From positions 806,001 through 870,000 of the forward strand of contig NW_025408675.1 in assembly GCF_020360975.1 (NCBI RefSeq): DNA of 64,000 nt. The letters run 5' to 3'. The position numbers were made by a program, and so were the translations under genes. This document shows, piece by piece, positions 11,437 to 21,826 of this stretch. This DNA is from Hirsutella rhossiliensis (lineage: Eukaryota; Ascomycota; Sordariomycetes; Hypocreales; Ophiocordycipitaceae). The notes under the pieces were generated by a model. It was not told the origin of the DNA. It did no database searches and saw only the letters and a program-made list of their open reading frames with translations. Position 1 is the first letter of the stretch. Every line of letters begins with the position of its first letter.

Positions 11437-11943
11437 AATCACTCCCCTACCGTAATTGCTGCCCCCGTAAGAATTAAATATCTTTGCCCTGCCTGTCCGA
11501 CCCCTTACTTCTAATTTCACCTTCGTGCATTTTTATACACTTCTCGCATCTCTCTTCGCGAGAATAGTAAGGTTCGTAAGTAATATCGTAGAGTAAACTA
11601 TAGAATATAGGTTCTAGGGGGGCTGTTACCTAATACCGTCTATAAGTACTACGTTTATCCCCTTAGCAGCTTATTAACTATACTAAAGAGCGGGCACGGC
11701 AAGACACACTATAGTCGTTATCGTACGCATGTTTGACCTTCATCGACCTAGCATTAACGCTCTCCTTAAAGGAGGCAATCTGGTCCAGGGTTGCCTTCAA
11801 GTCTCGAACGTTGCAAATCAGTAAGCTCCAAGCCAAAGATGCACAATATAAGACCTGTATTTACAGCCCGGGTCTCAAGGCGACACCATAACGCTGGCCG
11901 CGTCCCGGGAACTATATACACGCTTCCAGAGAGCCACCAGACC
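11437..11943. other. Border between RIP block and normal DNA; no gene seen
   Basis: Base composition returns to normal within this stretch, with CA and TG dinucleotides reappearing from about 11,437. It serves as the 3' flank of the cysteine-rich gene on the minus strand. Nothing else is recognisable. Confidence 0.5.
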
Positions 11944-12405
11944 CTAGGTGAACTTGGCACACCTGCACTGGCCGCAGCCAAAGGGCCTCTGCCTCTTGGG
12001 CTTGGAGAAGACACACCTGCCGCGGTTGTTGATCTTGCACTGCGTGGCACCGGGGCACTGAGACGAGTGGCAGTTCTTGCCGCGCCGGCTGGTGGTGTAG
12101 CAGCCGGCGGCCGGGGCACGGCCAGCGAGCTTGTCGAGAACATCCTCGGCTTCATCCTCGTCATCGGCTTCCGCCTCGTCGGCCACGTCGCGCTGCTCAA
12201 ACTGAACAGCGTTGGCATCCACTGCGAGGCAAGTCAGTGGCGGTCCTGGTCCGTTTACGAGGCCTGGACGTTGGCCGGGTGCCGACTTACAGTCGCGTTC
12301 CACATGCTGAGCCAGCGAGTCCTCGGCGGCAGAGGGCGCGGCCAGGGCGGCCGGGGCGACCCCGAGGACGGTGATGGCGAGGACGATGTTACGGATGGAG
12401 AACAT
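11944..12405 (-). CDS. Small secreted cysteine-rich protein (effector or antimicrobial candidate)
   Basis: The start at 12405 gives a clear signal peptide (Met, basic residues, hydrophobic core, A-L-A cleavage site near residue 22). The unspliced frame is open (153 codons), but 12,222-12,290 has GTAAGT donor, CACTGAC branch point and GCAG acceptor and is 69 nt, so splicing also keeps the frame and gives 130 residues. Splicing removes two pro-region cysteines, leaving an acidic pro-segment and a basic C-terminal domain with exactly eight cysteines spaced C-9-C-4-C-5-C-7-C-12-C-2-C-1-C, as expected for four disulfides. I do not recognise the family. A TATATAT box lies about 93 bases upstream (12,498-12,505). 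It is the first gene beyond the RIP block. No function can be assigned. Confidence 0.72.
   Translation of the reverse strand: MFSIRNIVLAITVLGVAPAALAAPSAAEDSLAQHVERDCKSAPGQRPGLVNGPGPPLTCLAVDANAVQFEQRDVADEAEADDEDEAEDVLDKLAGRAPAAGCYTTSRRGKNCHSSQCPGATQCKINNRGRCVFSKPKRQRPFGCGQCRCAKFT
12222..12290 (-). other. In-frame 69-nt intron of the cysteine-rich gene
   Basis: GTAAGT at 12,290-12,285, a CTGAC branch point and CAG at 12,224-12,222. The length is a multiple of three without a stop, so translation alone would not reveal it. Confidence 0.75.
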
Positions 12406-14174
12406 GTTGGCTTGTTGCAGTTTTCAAGTGCTGTAAAGAGCTGGCTTGAGCTCGACAGAGGGCAGACCGACGTCTTTTTAAATTACAGCTCTCTCCCATA
12501 TATAGACGGCACCGGAAGCCTTGCTCGAAGGCAATGCTTATGGGTGTGGAGGTTTGCTGACCACGGTTACAGTCCAAGGCTGACGGGCAGATGATCATGC
12601 GGGGGCATCAACCAGGATGGGGTAGAAGATGCCGGCCAATGGCCATGAACAGGCGAGGGACGATGGAAGGCGTGCATGCTGATTCAGACAAGAGGAGGCC
12701 GTCATCATGTAACAAGACCGGGCCTTTTGGCAACTTATTTCTCACTAGCGAGCCGACTTCCACAGCCCTGGTGATATGCTCCATGACATCCAGTAAGCGG
12801 AGGACAAGCAAGGCGAATGGACGCGGCTGTATCGGGAGCAGCTAACGTCTCAATGAGACGCGGGGGCTGACTCGGCCCTGCATGCTGAGTCGGAGCGTAA
12901 GATGCAGCAGGGGTGAGCGAGGTCTCTGAAGACCGCTTCCTTGGAAGAAATCTCCATCGACACATCAAGTAGCCGCATCTCGCCCTCGTAGAAGGGATAT
13001 CGTGCAAGTTGTGGGCAACCACGCAAATACATGGGCTTGGCTGACACCTCTGCATCACATCCTGTCTCAGTGCAGAATCTCCTCCCTCCGTCTCGCCTAC
13101 CACTCGCGGCCTCCCTCTTTACCCGCGCCCATCTCGGACCAGAGTTGAATTCACGATCCAAACGGCCGCTGGGAAGAAGTAGTGCACTATGAGTTCAGAA
13201 TTTATTAAGTCAACTTGACATGTACCAGTATTTGCTCAAACAAGCACTCTCCGCAAATTAGCTCCAAGCCAGAATATCGACTCAACGTCGCGCGGTGTTC
13301 CACTGCCTCGGCATAAGGTATGATCCAACGTGACTTTGTTCATGTCCTTGGCTGGTCCCCTAACCCTCTTTGTCGCATATTAAGCCTGCCTAGGATGGTT
13401 ACTCATGAAGTGACGATATTACTATGCAACGCCGCTATTACCTGGAAGGCAACAGCTAATGCGTAAGCAGGCAATAAGACTTTTATTTATGTATAAAGAG
13501 CTGCACAACTCCCTGCAGCTCGTTCACTCACTTCTTCTTCTTTAGATAACTCTCATCAATTGACTGATGCCATTCAGGTCGCTTTGCACAGCCGCTGTCG
13601 TGCCAGGTGTGGGCCGTAACTGTCTGACACCTCTGTAACAGAACTGCAGGGAATTGACGCGGCCGGAAGGATAACGTCGGGCTGGAAACACTACCCAATC
13701 TCCCGTCGGAGTGCGTGGCATCTTGGCAGTTTGTTTCTGAATAAACATCAGGCTGGATGCCCAGGCCCCTGCTTCAAGAAGCGGCCAAGCCGCGGGCCGG
13801 CGGCCTAGAAAGAACACAAGAGGCACCGCCTGGTGGAACGACGAGTGTGCCGCCGGAGCGGCAGAACCGAGAGCGATGAGAAGGATATTTCCCACAGGGC
13901 ACGGCAGGCACGTCCAGGTAGCCCGACGGGGGCTGCGCCAGGTGGTCGGGCGAGCCAAGAGACGCTTCTGGCAGAGGATCTTGGAAGGCGCCGAGAGCAA
14001 CCAGGATGTGTACAAGGTCATGCGGTGGTCGGGGAGGCCGAGTCCGTTCCGGGCCCCGCCTATACAAGTCTCTGAGCCGTTGGTGAGAAAATGACCAGGA
14101 GCCAAATCCTGCGTTACCAGGTAACGTCTCCTTTGAGACTCATACCTGAAGCACTACTTTCAAGTACATGCGCC
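12406..14174. other. Gene-poor stretch; promoter of the cysteine-rich gene at its left end
   Basis: Several short overlapping frames exist on both strands, including one of 187 codons at 13,542-14,105, but none shows a domain, signal peptide or supported intron. I see no gene beyond the promoter region next to 12,405. Confidence 0.5.
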
Positions 14175-14432
14175 TTACGTTAGCCGTGTTCGCGCCCCCC
14201 CTTGGTCCTTCGTGAATCGGCAGGCGGAGTGGATCGTGATGCCGTTGATCCGCGCTGCGGCAGTCCCTGACGTGGCTGTAATCAGCAGACGATTCGCAAG
14301 GCTCTTCCTACTGAACAACTCGATAAGTGTCTCGATGATTCGCGACTTGCTAGCCCCCCCTTCTCCGCCGATGAACGGGCTACTTGACCTAGAACGAATA
14401 ACGACGGGACTTGCTTTTTCTGTCATGAACAC
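14175..14432 (-). pseudogene. Helitron/PIF1-type helicase fragment
   Basis: About 85 codons in one open minus-strand frame. They contain P-F-I-G-G-E-G-G-A-S-K-S-R, a Walker A motif with the usual T-G replaced by A-S, then I-E-T-L-I-E-L-F-S-R-K, an L-L-I-T-A-T-S-G-T-A-A-A motif, and I-T-I-H-S-A-C-R-F. This order is that of the ATPase start of PIF1-like helicases carried by fungal Helitrons. Helicase motifs II-VI and the Rep/HUH domain are absent, so it is a fragment. Unlike the left block it is not RIP-riddled. Confidence 0.72.
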
Positions 14433-16599
14433 TCGGGAAATGAAACTGGTCCATGTATATCGATATCGTATCGATCGTATCGATGACCACCCTGGAACTG
14501 CCTTATATTGACCGATTCCTGCGATGTGTGCCGATGGTTTAGTACATTGTCAGCTGTAAATACCCCCTTGCTGCCTTTCCAGCCCGAGTCCCAATCTGAG
14601 GGAGTCGCTTAACTCACCCGTGAGCATGCTGCGGCGAGTCATTCGTGGTAATAGAGCTGCCGGGGCTCCCCCACGGTCGCATGTAGCTGGAATATGTTGA
14701 ACATTGGATCGAGGCGCCTCGCTGCTGCGCTTTTCTGAGGTCTCCAACATACGCGTGATGAGCGATTTAACAGCCCCAGGAGAGTTTTTTTTTATAGGAG
14801 AATTGCCTCATAGTGTAGTAATGGCTACGATTTCGTTGCCCTTCCTTACGAGGGGGGGATCAACATGCCCGGGTGCGCGCAACTACTTGTTGTGGCGCTA
14901 TAACTTTGATTCGGTATGATTCTCAGTTAAAGACGTCCCTTTATTCATAATGGTTGCTGACTACATAGAAAAGCATGATTGGATTGGTCACCAAACAATT
15001 TTCCCATTTGCCGAAAGGCATATGTCTCGAGAACTCTAGCCTCTTGACTTCACCGCAGTGCCGCGAAAGACGCTCAACTCGTTCCGACAAAAATCTACGA
15101 ACTCACAGAATAGGTATATACCACATCACCTTCTGCTAGAACACCGGCGACCTCTATTGCTCTGGGTAACGTCTTGGCGTCATATATTAAATGTCTTGAG
15201 TGGTACGACGAGCTATTCGCTCTTCTTAAGACCGATGAATGCTACACACCTTTCGCGCTCTTCATTCAGTAAGCAAAAACTGCCTACAGAAACACAAATG
15301 TATGTCTAACAGGCGCAGTATATATTATCAGTTTTGCCTCTTCTTACTCCTCCTGCCATTCGTTAGACTAGACTCGAGCGGTTTCGGCATTCAGCCCCGC
15401 CAAGTTTGTTCCCAGGCAGCGGAGTCTATCTTGGCGCTTGCTCAATCATACGACAGACTTTTTACTTTTAGAGTCATTTCCGGGTTTGTCCCTTATTTCC
15501 TCCTCCAACCAGGTCGTTTCGGTCGCGACATGGAAAATAATGGCGTGGCAATGGATGCGTCGCACTTGCGTGTAAGGAACTATGCTTCTCTCTGAAGAGC
15601 AAGCCAGATCTTGGAGGGAAAGGGCTCATGTTGAGCCAATATAACGCCCCGTCTGTTCCGCCCTACGTTAAGACGTCGGCTGTGGGTCATGCGCGCATTC
15701 TTCTTGGAAAGATGAACTCGAGCCATCTAGCAGTGACAATGGCCGAGAGAACGCTCAGAAGAGTATAATTGAGGCTGAATACGCAGGAGGCCTCCAGTGT
15801 CTCGGCACGATATTCCTGCCGGCTGCGTTACAGAGACGCAATCCAACAGAAAAGTAATCGTCCTGTCAACCAACGCCTAGGCTTTAAAGCTCTGTCACGT
15901 TCCATCAGTGGTTGTATCGGGAATGAAACAGCAAAGGGGAATAAAGGCTACGCGTAATGTAGATTGCAACCAAATCTGCCACTCATGATCACGAGTGCCG
16001 AAGATTGACGCCACAAACCCTCTCGACGTGGTTCCGGAAATGATCGAGACTCTCCCACTTCAGATCCGTCAACTCGCGTTTCGGGTGGCGGCAGCTTCAA
16101 ACGGCGACAGACCACTTATGAGGAGCGTGACGTCGAGGGTGGCCTTGAGAAGGGCACAGGGAGGCGATTGGGGCTGCCTCGCTTCTTGAGCCACTTTCTG
16201 TTGCTGCTGCTGCTCATTCTCTCGCAGCTCTTGTTGCTGTTGCCACTTCTTGGTATGCTTGCAGGCAAGAAACCGGAGTGTTTCCGTGAGCGAGCCCATT
16301 TCGATGCGTTTTGCACTTCCTGGCGAACAATAAGGTGCACGCCCTGGGTATTCCACCGTCTACCTATACAGCAGGCAACGAGGCCACATGATGGTCATCC
16401 AGCCTGTTTGAATTTCCAGAAACCTACGCCACCAACAGGAAGTTGCCGGTCCAGCAAATTCAATACCATGGTGGCTTTTTCTTCACCCAAAGTTTAGCCG
16501 CCAACTTTCCTGAAGTCGACAGGCAAGCCACCAGGTTAGTGGCTTTCGGATATCAAGACCTTGGGACTGTGCAAAAGGTAGTCGAGTAGTTGCCTGGCG
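14433..16599. other. No supported gene
   Basis: Normal base composition with only short uninformative frames on both strands, for example about 118 codons at 15,239-15,595. No domain, splice-supported model or repeat was recognised. Confidence 0.45.
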
Positions 16600-16693
16600 A
16601 AATTATTAAACTATCTCTAGTTTTTAAATAACTAAGATAAAAATCTTTTTGAAATCTTTTAGATAGGTCTTTAGACTGACCTACATAAATATC
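16600..16693 (-). pseudogene. Nuclear fragment of a mitochondrial GIY-YIG homing endonuclease (NUMT-like)
   Basis: A roughly 94-bp AT-rich island stands alone in GC-richer DNA. On the minus strand it is open for about 31 codons and reads I-Y-V-G-Q-S-K-D-L-S-K-R-F, then L-S-Y-L-K and D-S-L-I. That is the start of GIY-YIG endonucleases encoded in fungal mitochondrial introns (YVG..KDL.KRF, then SYL). Codon use (AAA, TTA, TAT) is mitochondrial-like. It is too short to act and is best read as a mitochondrial DNA insertion. The exact ends are uncertain. Confidence 0.55.
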
Positions 16694-17212
16694 ATTGACC
16701 CTCTGCCACGGGTCACCCAGTACCCACCCGACCGCTACCGTGTCGAGAAGAGACATGGAAAACGACGGCGAACCGAGAGCAGAGAGAGTCGAACAGAATT
16801 GCGTTCATCGTCCCAATCTGCCCCCGAGTCTCAACCTATGGCTCTCCAACGACCAGGCGTGTGTGCGTGAGGCGAGCCGACGATTCTGCAGCTCAAGCTT
16901 GGGTCGAAGCTGTGGGTCCCGCAAGGCGGCCAATCAAATTGCCCCATGCCCCTCGCACGGGTCCCGGGTCTCCCATGCCGGCATCCGCTGACCTCACCCA
17001 ATTGATGCCGTCCCAACGTCCAAACCCGCAGCGCGCCTCAGCCAGCTGCCCATTCCCGCGGGCCTGTTGCAACTGCCTGGACCCAACGACTTGTTCACCT
17101 CGCCCTCGTTCCAGAATCGCATGCACACCGCAGCCCGGCGCGACACAGCAGCGCAGCGCACCCCCGCCCGCACACCCTCTCGCCCAGATAATCGCTGTCC
17201 ACCATCGCGGCA
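16694..17212. other. UBA2: 5' flank of UBA2
   Basis: No separate gene. The last 150 bases are C-rich, like other fungal leaders, and run into the UBA2 start. The first bases beside the mitochondrial-like patch resemble a 5S rRNA 3' end only weakly. Confidence 0.4.
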
Positions 17213-19727
17213 ATGGAGGCGCAAGGCGCTGCTGGAGCTTCGGCACCTCCTGCTGAAGCTGCCGAAGCTTCTGCCTCGTCGTCGGTCGCTGCCGCAGCAG
17301 CCGTCGCGCCGACCGAGCAGAAACAACAACTCCCCGAGCCGCACCAGCTCCACCACCTCCACCACCACCACCACCAACAGCAACAGCCGACCGACGCGTC
17401 AAGCGCGCCTCTGCAGCAGAGACCCAGAGTTATGGCCCGCGATCGCTTCAACCACCAGTCGCTGGGCGCTTCGCTCAACTCGTCTGTCAAGCAGGTACGC
17501 TTCACCTTCCCCAATCGCCGCTCCCACGCGCGCACTCTCCATTCCCCGCCTCTCCTCGTCGCATCCGTGCTAACCATGCTCTCTCTCCCAGGCACGCGTG
17601 CTAATGGTCGGCGCCGGCGGAATCGGATGCGAACTGCTCAAGAACCTTGTCCTCGCGGGCTTCGGCGAGATTCACATTGTCGATCTCGACACCATCGACC
17701 TCTCCAACTTGAACCGACAGTTCCTCTTCCGCCACGAACACATCAAAAAGTCAAAGGCTTTGGTCGGTTGCGCCCGATCCCGCTCATTTCTCACCACATC
17801 GCTGACAGCTGCCAGGTTGCCAAGGATGCTGCCCAAAAGTTCAACCCAAACGTCCAAATCGTCGCGCACCATGCCAACATCAAGGACGCCCAGTTCAGCG
17901 TCGCCTGGTTCCACTGCTTCCATATCGTCTACAACGCTTTGGACAACTTGGAGGCTCGAAGACACGTCAACAGGATGTGTCTGGCCGCCGATGTGCCGCT
18001 CATCGAGAGTGGAACAACCGGCTTCAACGGACAGGTACAGGTCATCAAGAAGGGCGTTACGGCTTGCTACGACTGCACCCCGAAAGAGACCCCCAAGTCG
18101 TTCCCAGTCTGCACCATCCGAAGCACTCCCAGCCAGCCGATCCACTGCATCGTCTGGGCAAAGAGCTATCTCCTAAAGTAAGTCGTTCTCCCCCTCCCCC
18201 CAGGAATGGCTTGCTCACAGGTATGCACAGCGAGATTTTTGCCACCAGCGAGGAAGGGTCAGCCTTTGACCACTCGACCGATGCGGAAAATGGTGCGTAT
18301 AGGCCCCTTCCTTCCACTGCGTGCGAGTGGCTAATCGGCGGGGTAGCGCAAGAAATTGAGGAGTTGAGAAAGGAGTCCAGAGATCTGAAGCAGATCCGAG
18401 AGGCTGTGGGCACGGAGACCTTTCCGCAGATGCTCTTCGACAAGGTCTTCAACAAGGACATTGAACGTCTGCGATCCGTCGAGGACATGTGGAAATCGCG
18501 TCGACCACCTGAACCACTCGTGTACAAAACCGTCATGTCCCAGGCCGGTGACGCGTTGGCGCCCAAAGAGCAGATCCTGCGCGACGACCAAAAGGCGTGG
18601 TCGCTCGAGGAGAGCCTGGTGGTGTTCAAAGACAGCCTGGACCGCCTCAGCAAGCGCATGCTCCAGCTCAAGCAGACCAAGGAGCCATCGGCCCCCGAGC
18701 CCACCATCTCTTTCGACAAGGATGACCTAGATACCCTCGACTTTGTCGCGTCGAGCGCAAACATTCGGTCGGCAATATTCGGCATCGACCGCAAGTCCCG
18801 CTTCGACATCAAGCAGATGGCGGGAAATATCATCCCTGCCATCGCCACTACGAATGCCATTGTCGCGGGCCTCAGTGTGCTGGAGTCGTTCAAGGTGCTC
18901 CGGGGAGAGTTCGCGCAGTCAAAGGAGGTGAGTCTTCTCAACGACCCCATCCGCCGCGACACTGGCTGATGTGTGGTGCAGGTCTTTTTGACGCCATTTG
19001 CTTCCGCCCGGTTACTGGCGTCCGATAGATCTCGAGAGCCAAATCTTGAATGCCCAGTATGCGGCGTCTTCAACACCAGCATCGTCGTCGACCCGGCTCG
19101 CGCCACGCTCAACGATGTTGTTGAGGACATCGTCAAGCTCAAGCTTGGGTTCGGCGACAAGGAGTTTGTTGTCAACAATGACATTGGCATCTTGTGCGAT
19201 GCCGACGAGACCGAGAATCTTCCCAAGACGCTGTCCGAACTCGGTAAGAATTTAGTCAAATGCTACCGACAACGTACCAGCACTCTAGCTAACTTGAAGA
19301 AGGTATCCACGAAGGCAGCTTCCTGACCATAATCGACGAAGATGACGAGGACACGTTTGTGAACGTCGTAGTCGCCATTCAAGAAGGGTATGTCGGCGCC
19401 GTCGCAAGCGAGCGAGCAGAGTTAACAGCCTCCAGGATCACGGATGGCGAAGAAAAGCCAGTCAAGTCTTCCTTTGTCGAGCGTCCTGAAATCCCTCGGA
19501 AACCCAAGAAGCTTGCACAGCCGGAGGCCAATGGCAATGGCCATCAGAATGGGAAGCACACTCTTGACGCGGCTCCAGAGCCGGAGCACAAAGGCATCAA
19601 GAGGTCGCATCCCGACGATGAGGGCCAGCCTACGCCTACGAAGAAGGCGAAGATGGTCGATTCGATGACAAGCGACGTGGTCATTGTAGAAGATGCTGGC
19701 GGCGCCATTGTCATCGATGACGACTGA
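17213..19727 (+). CDS. UBA2: SUMO-activating enzyme (E1) catalytic subunit UBA2
   Basis: Seven exons: 17213-17494, 17592-17762, 17816-18177, 18231-18292, 18347-18927, 18982-19243, 19303-19727, giving 714 residues. UBA2 with AOS1 adenylates SUMO and carries it as a thioester before passing it to UBC9 in the nucleus. The nucleotide-binding V-G-A-G-G-I-G lies at residues 100-106. The catalytic Cys is residue 250 in F-P-V-C-T-I-R-S-T, equal to Cys177 if counted from the inner Met. Zn-binding CxxC pairs are C-Y-D-C and C-P-V-C. The ubiquitin-fold domain is in exons 6-7, and a Lys-rich nuclear signal is near the end. Fungal orthologues start near the Met at 17,432; the upstream ATG adds 73 residues rich in Ala, Gln and His. 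The donor of intron 2 (GTCGGT) is weak. Tail-to-tail with the SDR gene, 40 bases apart. Confidence 0.93.
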
Positions 19728-19767
19728 GCTTGAATTCGGTCCAAATGCGGCAGCTCACCACGGCCGC

Positions 19768-20947
19768 TCAAGATGCGCTCAACCCGCCGTCGAGGTTGAG
19801 GACGCAATTGTTGGCGAACCGATTTGCGGCGAGAAAAAGGGCAGCGTGGGCAACCTCTGACGGGTCTCCTACGCGCCCGAGGGGCGTGGCTTTGAGATAT
19901 GCCTCCTTTAGCTCGGGCTTCAGGTCTATGGAGGAGGGCGGTAAGCTTGGCTAACGCGGAGGTTTTTTGCAACGACTACGGTAAAGAGGCAGGGCCGATG
20001 ACGGAGTGCACTCACCAGTCCACATCTGGCTATCGACCCATCCTGGCAACAGGGCATTGACACGGACTGACTTGGCGGCCATTTCGAGGGAGAGAGCCCG
20101 TGTGAAAGCTAGAGGGCGCACTGTCAGCGCTCTGCAACATAAAGTGTACAAATACGGTGTGAGGAGATGGCATCTCGGGGATAGCCTATGTAGAAATGAT
20201 GCAACGATTTGATGCAACAAGAAGAGTACTTGCCTACGAGACCGGCCTTGGAAGCTGCGTAAGCAGTGGCGCCGAGGCCGCCCTTGTTTGCCATGAGACT
20301 AGAGACATTGATAATGGAGCCTTTGCGTGTCAGCAAAGCTGTTGTTGAAAAGCATGAGCCCACGACGACGTACCGTGAGGGCGGATCATGGCGTACTTGC
20401 TAATGACCATTGCAGCCACCAGATTGGTGTCGACAATGCCTGCGAGGTCGTAGTCAGAGGTCCGCTTCAAGAGCGACGTATGCGCGACGCCGGCGCAGTT
20501 GACCAAGACGTCCAGCGGCCCCACGGTCTCATGCTCGAGGAACTGAATTCACGAGGCAACCGGGTCAGCCACGGACCCTCGGCGAGCATACAATACCGCC
20601 TGGTCGATATCAACAAGAAAAGATCTTACCTCGGCCGCCTCGGCCCGGGGTGGGTGGGCCTTTGACTCGAAAAGGCGAGACGGGGCAAAGATGCTTTTGA
20701 TGTCTGCGTGATCGCCGACATCGAGACAGATGAAGCGATGGGACGAGGGCGTTCCTGGCTGGGCCGAGTCGGGCTCGCAAGGGGGCAGCTCGGGCTCGAG
20801 CTGGGGGCGGAGCTGCAGGGCGCGGCGGCCGAGGATGGTGACGGCGGCGCCCTGATGGGCAAAGGCTTTCGCAATGGAGGCGCCGATGACGCCGGTGCCG
20901 CCGACTATGGCGCAGTGCAGGCCTGCGAGGCGGAGAGGCGGTGGCAT
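19768..20947 (-). CDS. Short-chain dehydrogenase/reductase, 3-oxoacyl-ACP reductase-like
   Basis: Five exons on the minus strand (20947-20630, 20542-20374, 20320-20234, 20108-20016, 19925-19768) give 274 residues. The Rossmann glycine motif G-G-T-G-V-I-G is near residue 15, the N-C-A-G motif follows, Ser170 and the Y-A-A-S-K motif (Tyr183, Lys187) form the catalytic set with the usual 13-residue spacing, and the C-terminus has the L-N-L-D-G-G signature of FabG-like enzymes. It would reduce a carbonyl with NADPH; mitochondrial fatty acid synthesis (OAR1 role) is the nearest family guess. An in-frame ATG at 21,028 would add 27 residues, basic and almost free of acids, which could be a mitochondrial presequence. 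Intron 3 (20,109-20,233) appears to be GC-AG. Confidence 0.82.
20109..20233 (-). other. Probable GC-AG intron
   Basis: The donor reads GTAG|GCAAGT and the acceptor CCTCTAG. The only nearby GT (in CTCGTAGG) would break the frame into the conserved F-T-R-A-L-S-L-E block, whereas GCAAGT keeps it. GCAAGT is the standard donor of the rare GC-AG class. Confidence 0.65.
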
Positions 20948-21826
20948 TTCCGGCTGCCTTGTCTGTTGGGTTTGGTGGAGGCCGGGCCTCAAGATTTGAT
21001 GACGCGCTGGAGAGATCGGGTGGGGCAAGATGTGTGCCAGGCAGGTATCCGTACAGTAGGTACGGACGAGGTACAGTACGTGCTGTGGTGGCTCGGTACC
21101 TGTTCAGCCGTCCGGCAGAAGGTGCGGCTCAAAGTATACTTGGTGTTTTTAACATGGCGATAGTTGTTGGGCAGTAATAATACAGACCATCTTATTTTTG
21201 TGGCGGATGGCAAGAGAAGGACTTGATTATGAACAGAGCATCACATGCCGTCTGGCGAGAATATGGGGAAGCATTGGACGGGAAACGGATCCACACACTT
21301 GCAAAACACGAGTGAACCCATCTGATAGGTGCTTCATCAATTGCGTACCTACACAAACATGGGAATTGTCGAACATAGCAACTTGGAGTTAACAGTCCGG
21401 TTACCTGACAAAGTGCTGCAACAGCGCTGATGAAATGCGGTTGGTCTGCCCCTGGAGACCGCGCGGCTGTTGGCCCATGCAGTGCCCGAACCTTATCCGT
21501 AGTACCTGCTTAGCTACCCCTAGATAACTCCCAGGGCTTGGACTAGCCGCCGCCAAGGGACCCTCAATCGGCGGCCCTCGGCTCGCCCCCATCTTGCATG
21601 TCATGTGTACAAAGTCGAGGTATCCATCTGGGAAAATCTCGTCCTGCAGCCCGCCGACCTCCGTCGTTCTTGGACCTCCTCCGCTTCCTCCTCCTCGCCG
21701 TCCTTGCCGTCCTCGACGGGTCGCCGTCTAACTCTCTCGTTGCTCAATGTCGGCTTCCCCAGACCGCGACTCGCGAACCATCGACGTCTCACCCTGCGCC
21801 GCCTCCCATCGCGTCCGATTCCCACC
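20948..21826. promoter_or_regulatory. Divergent promoter region (SDR gene / LCB phosphatase gene)
   Basis: 879 bases between two outward-facing starts. It contains repeated GTAC/TACGGAC/TACAGTAC-type short palindromes around 21,048-21,090 and a C/T-rich leader directly before 21,827. No gene is supported. Confidence 0.45.

Noticed and set aside
13542..14105. 187-codon frame on the minus strand
   Set aside because: No domain or signal peptide, competing frames on both strands and composition like non-coding DNA.
16700..16760. Possible 5S rRNA 3' end on the minus strand
   Set aside because: GGGTGGGT and GGGTGACC look like the 3' part of a fungal 5S gene, but their order and spacing do not fit and no 5' half or internal control region is present.
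18057..19259. 400-codon open frame on the minus strand
   Set aside because: It is the shadow of UBA2, caused by third-position C/G bias. The plus frame carries all conserved motifs.
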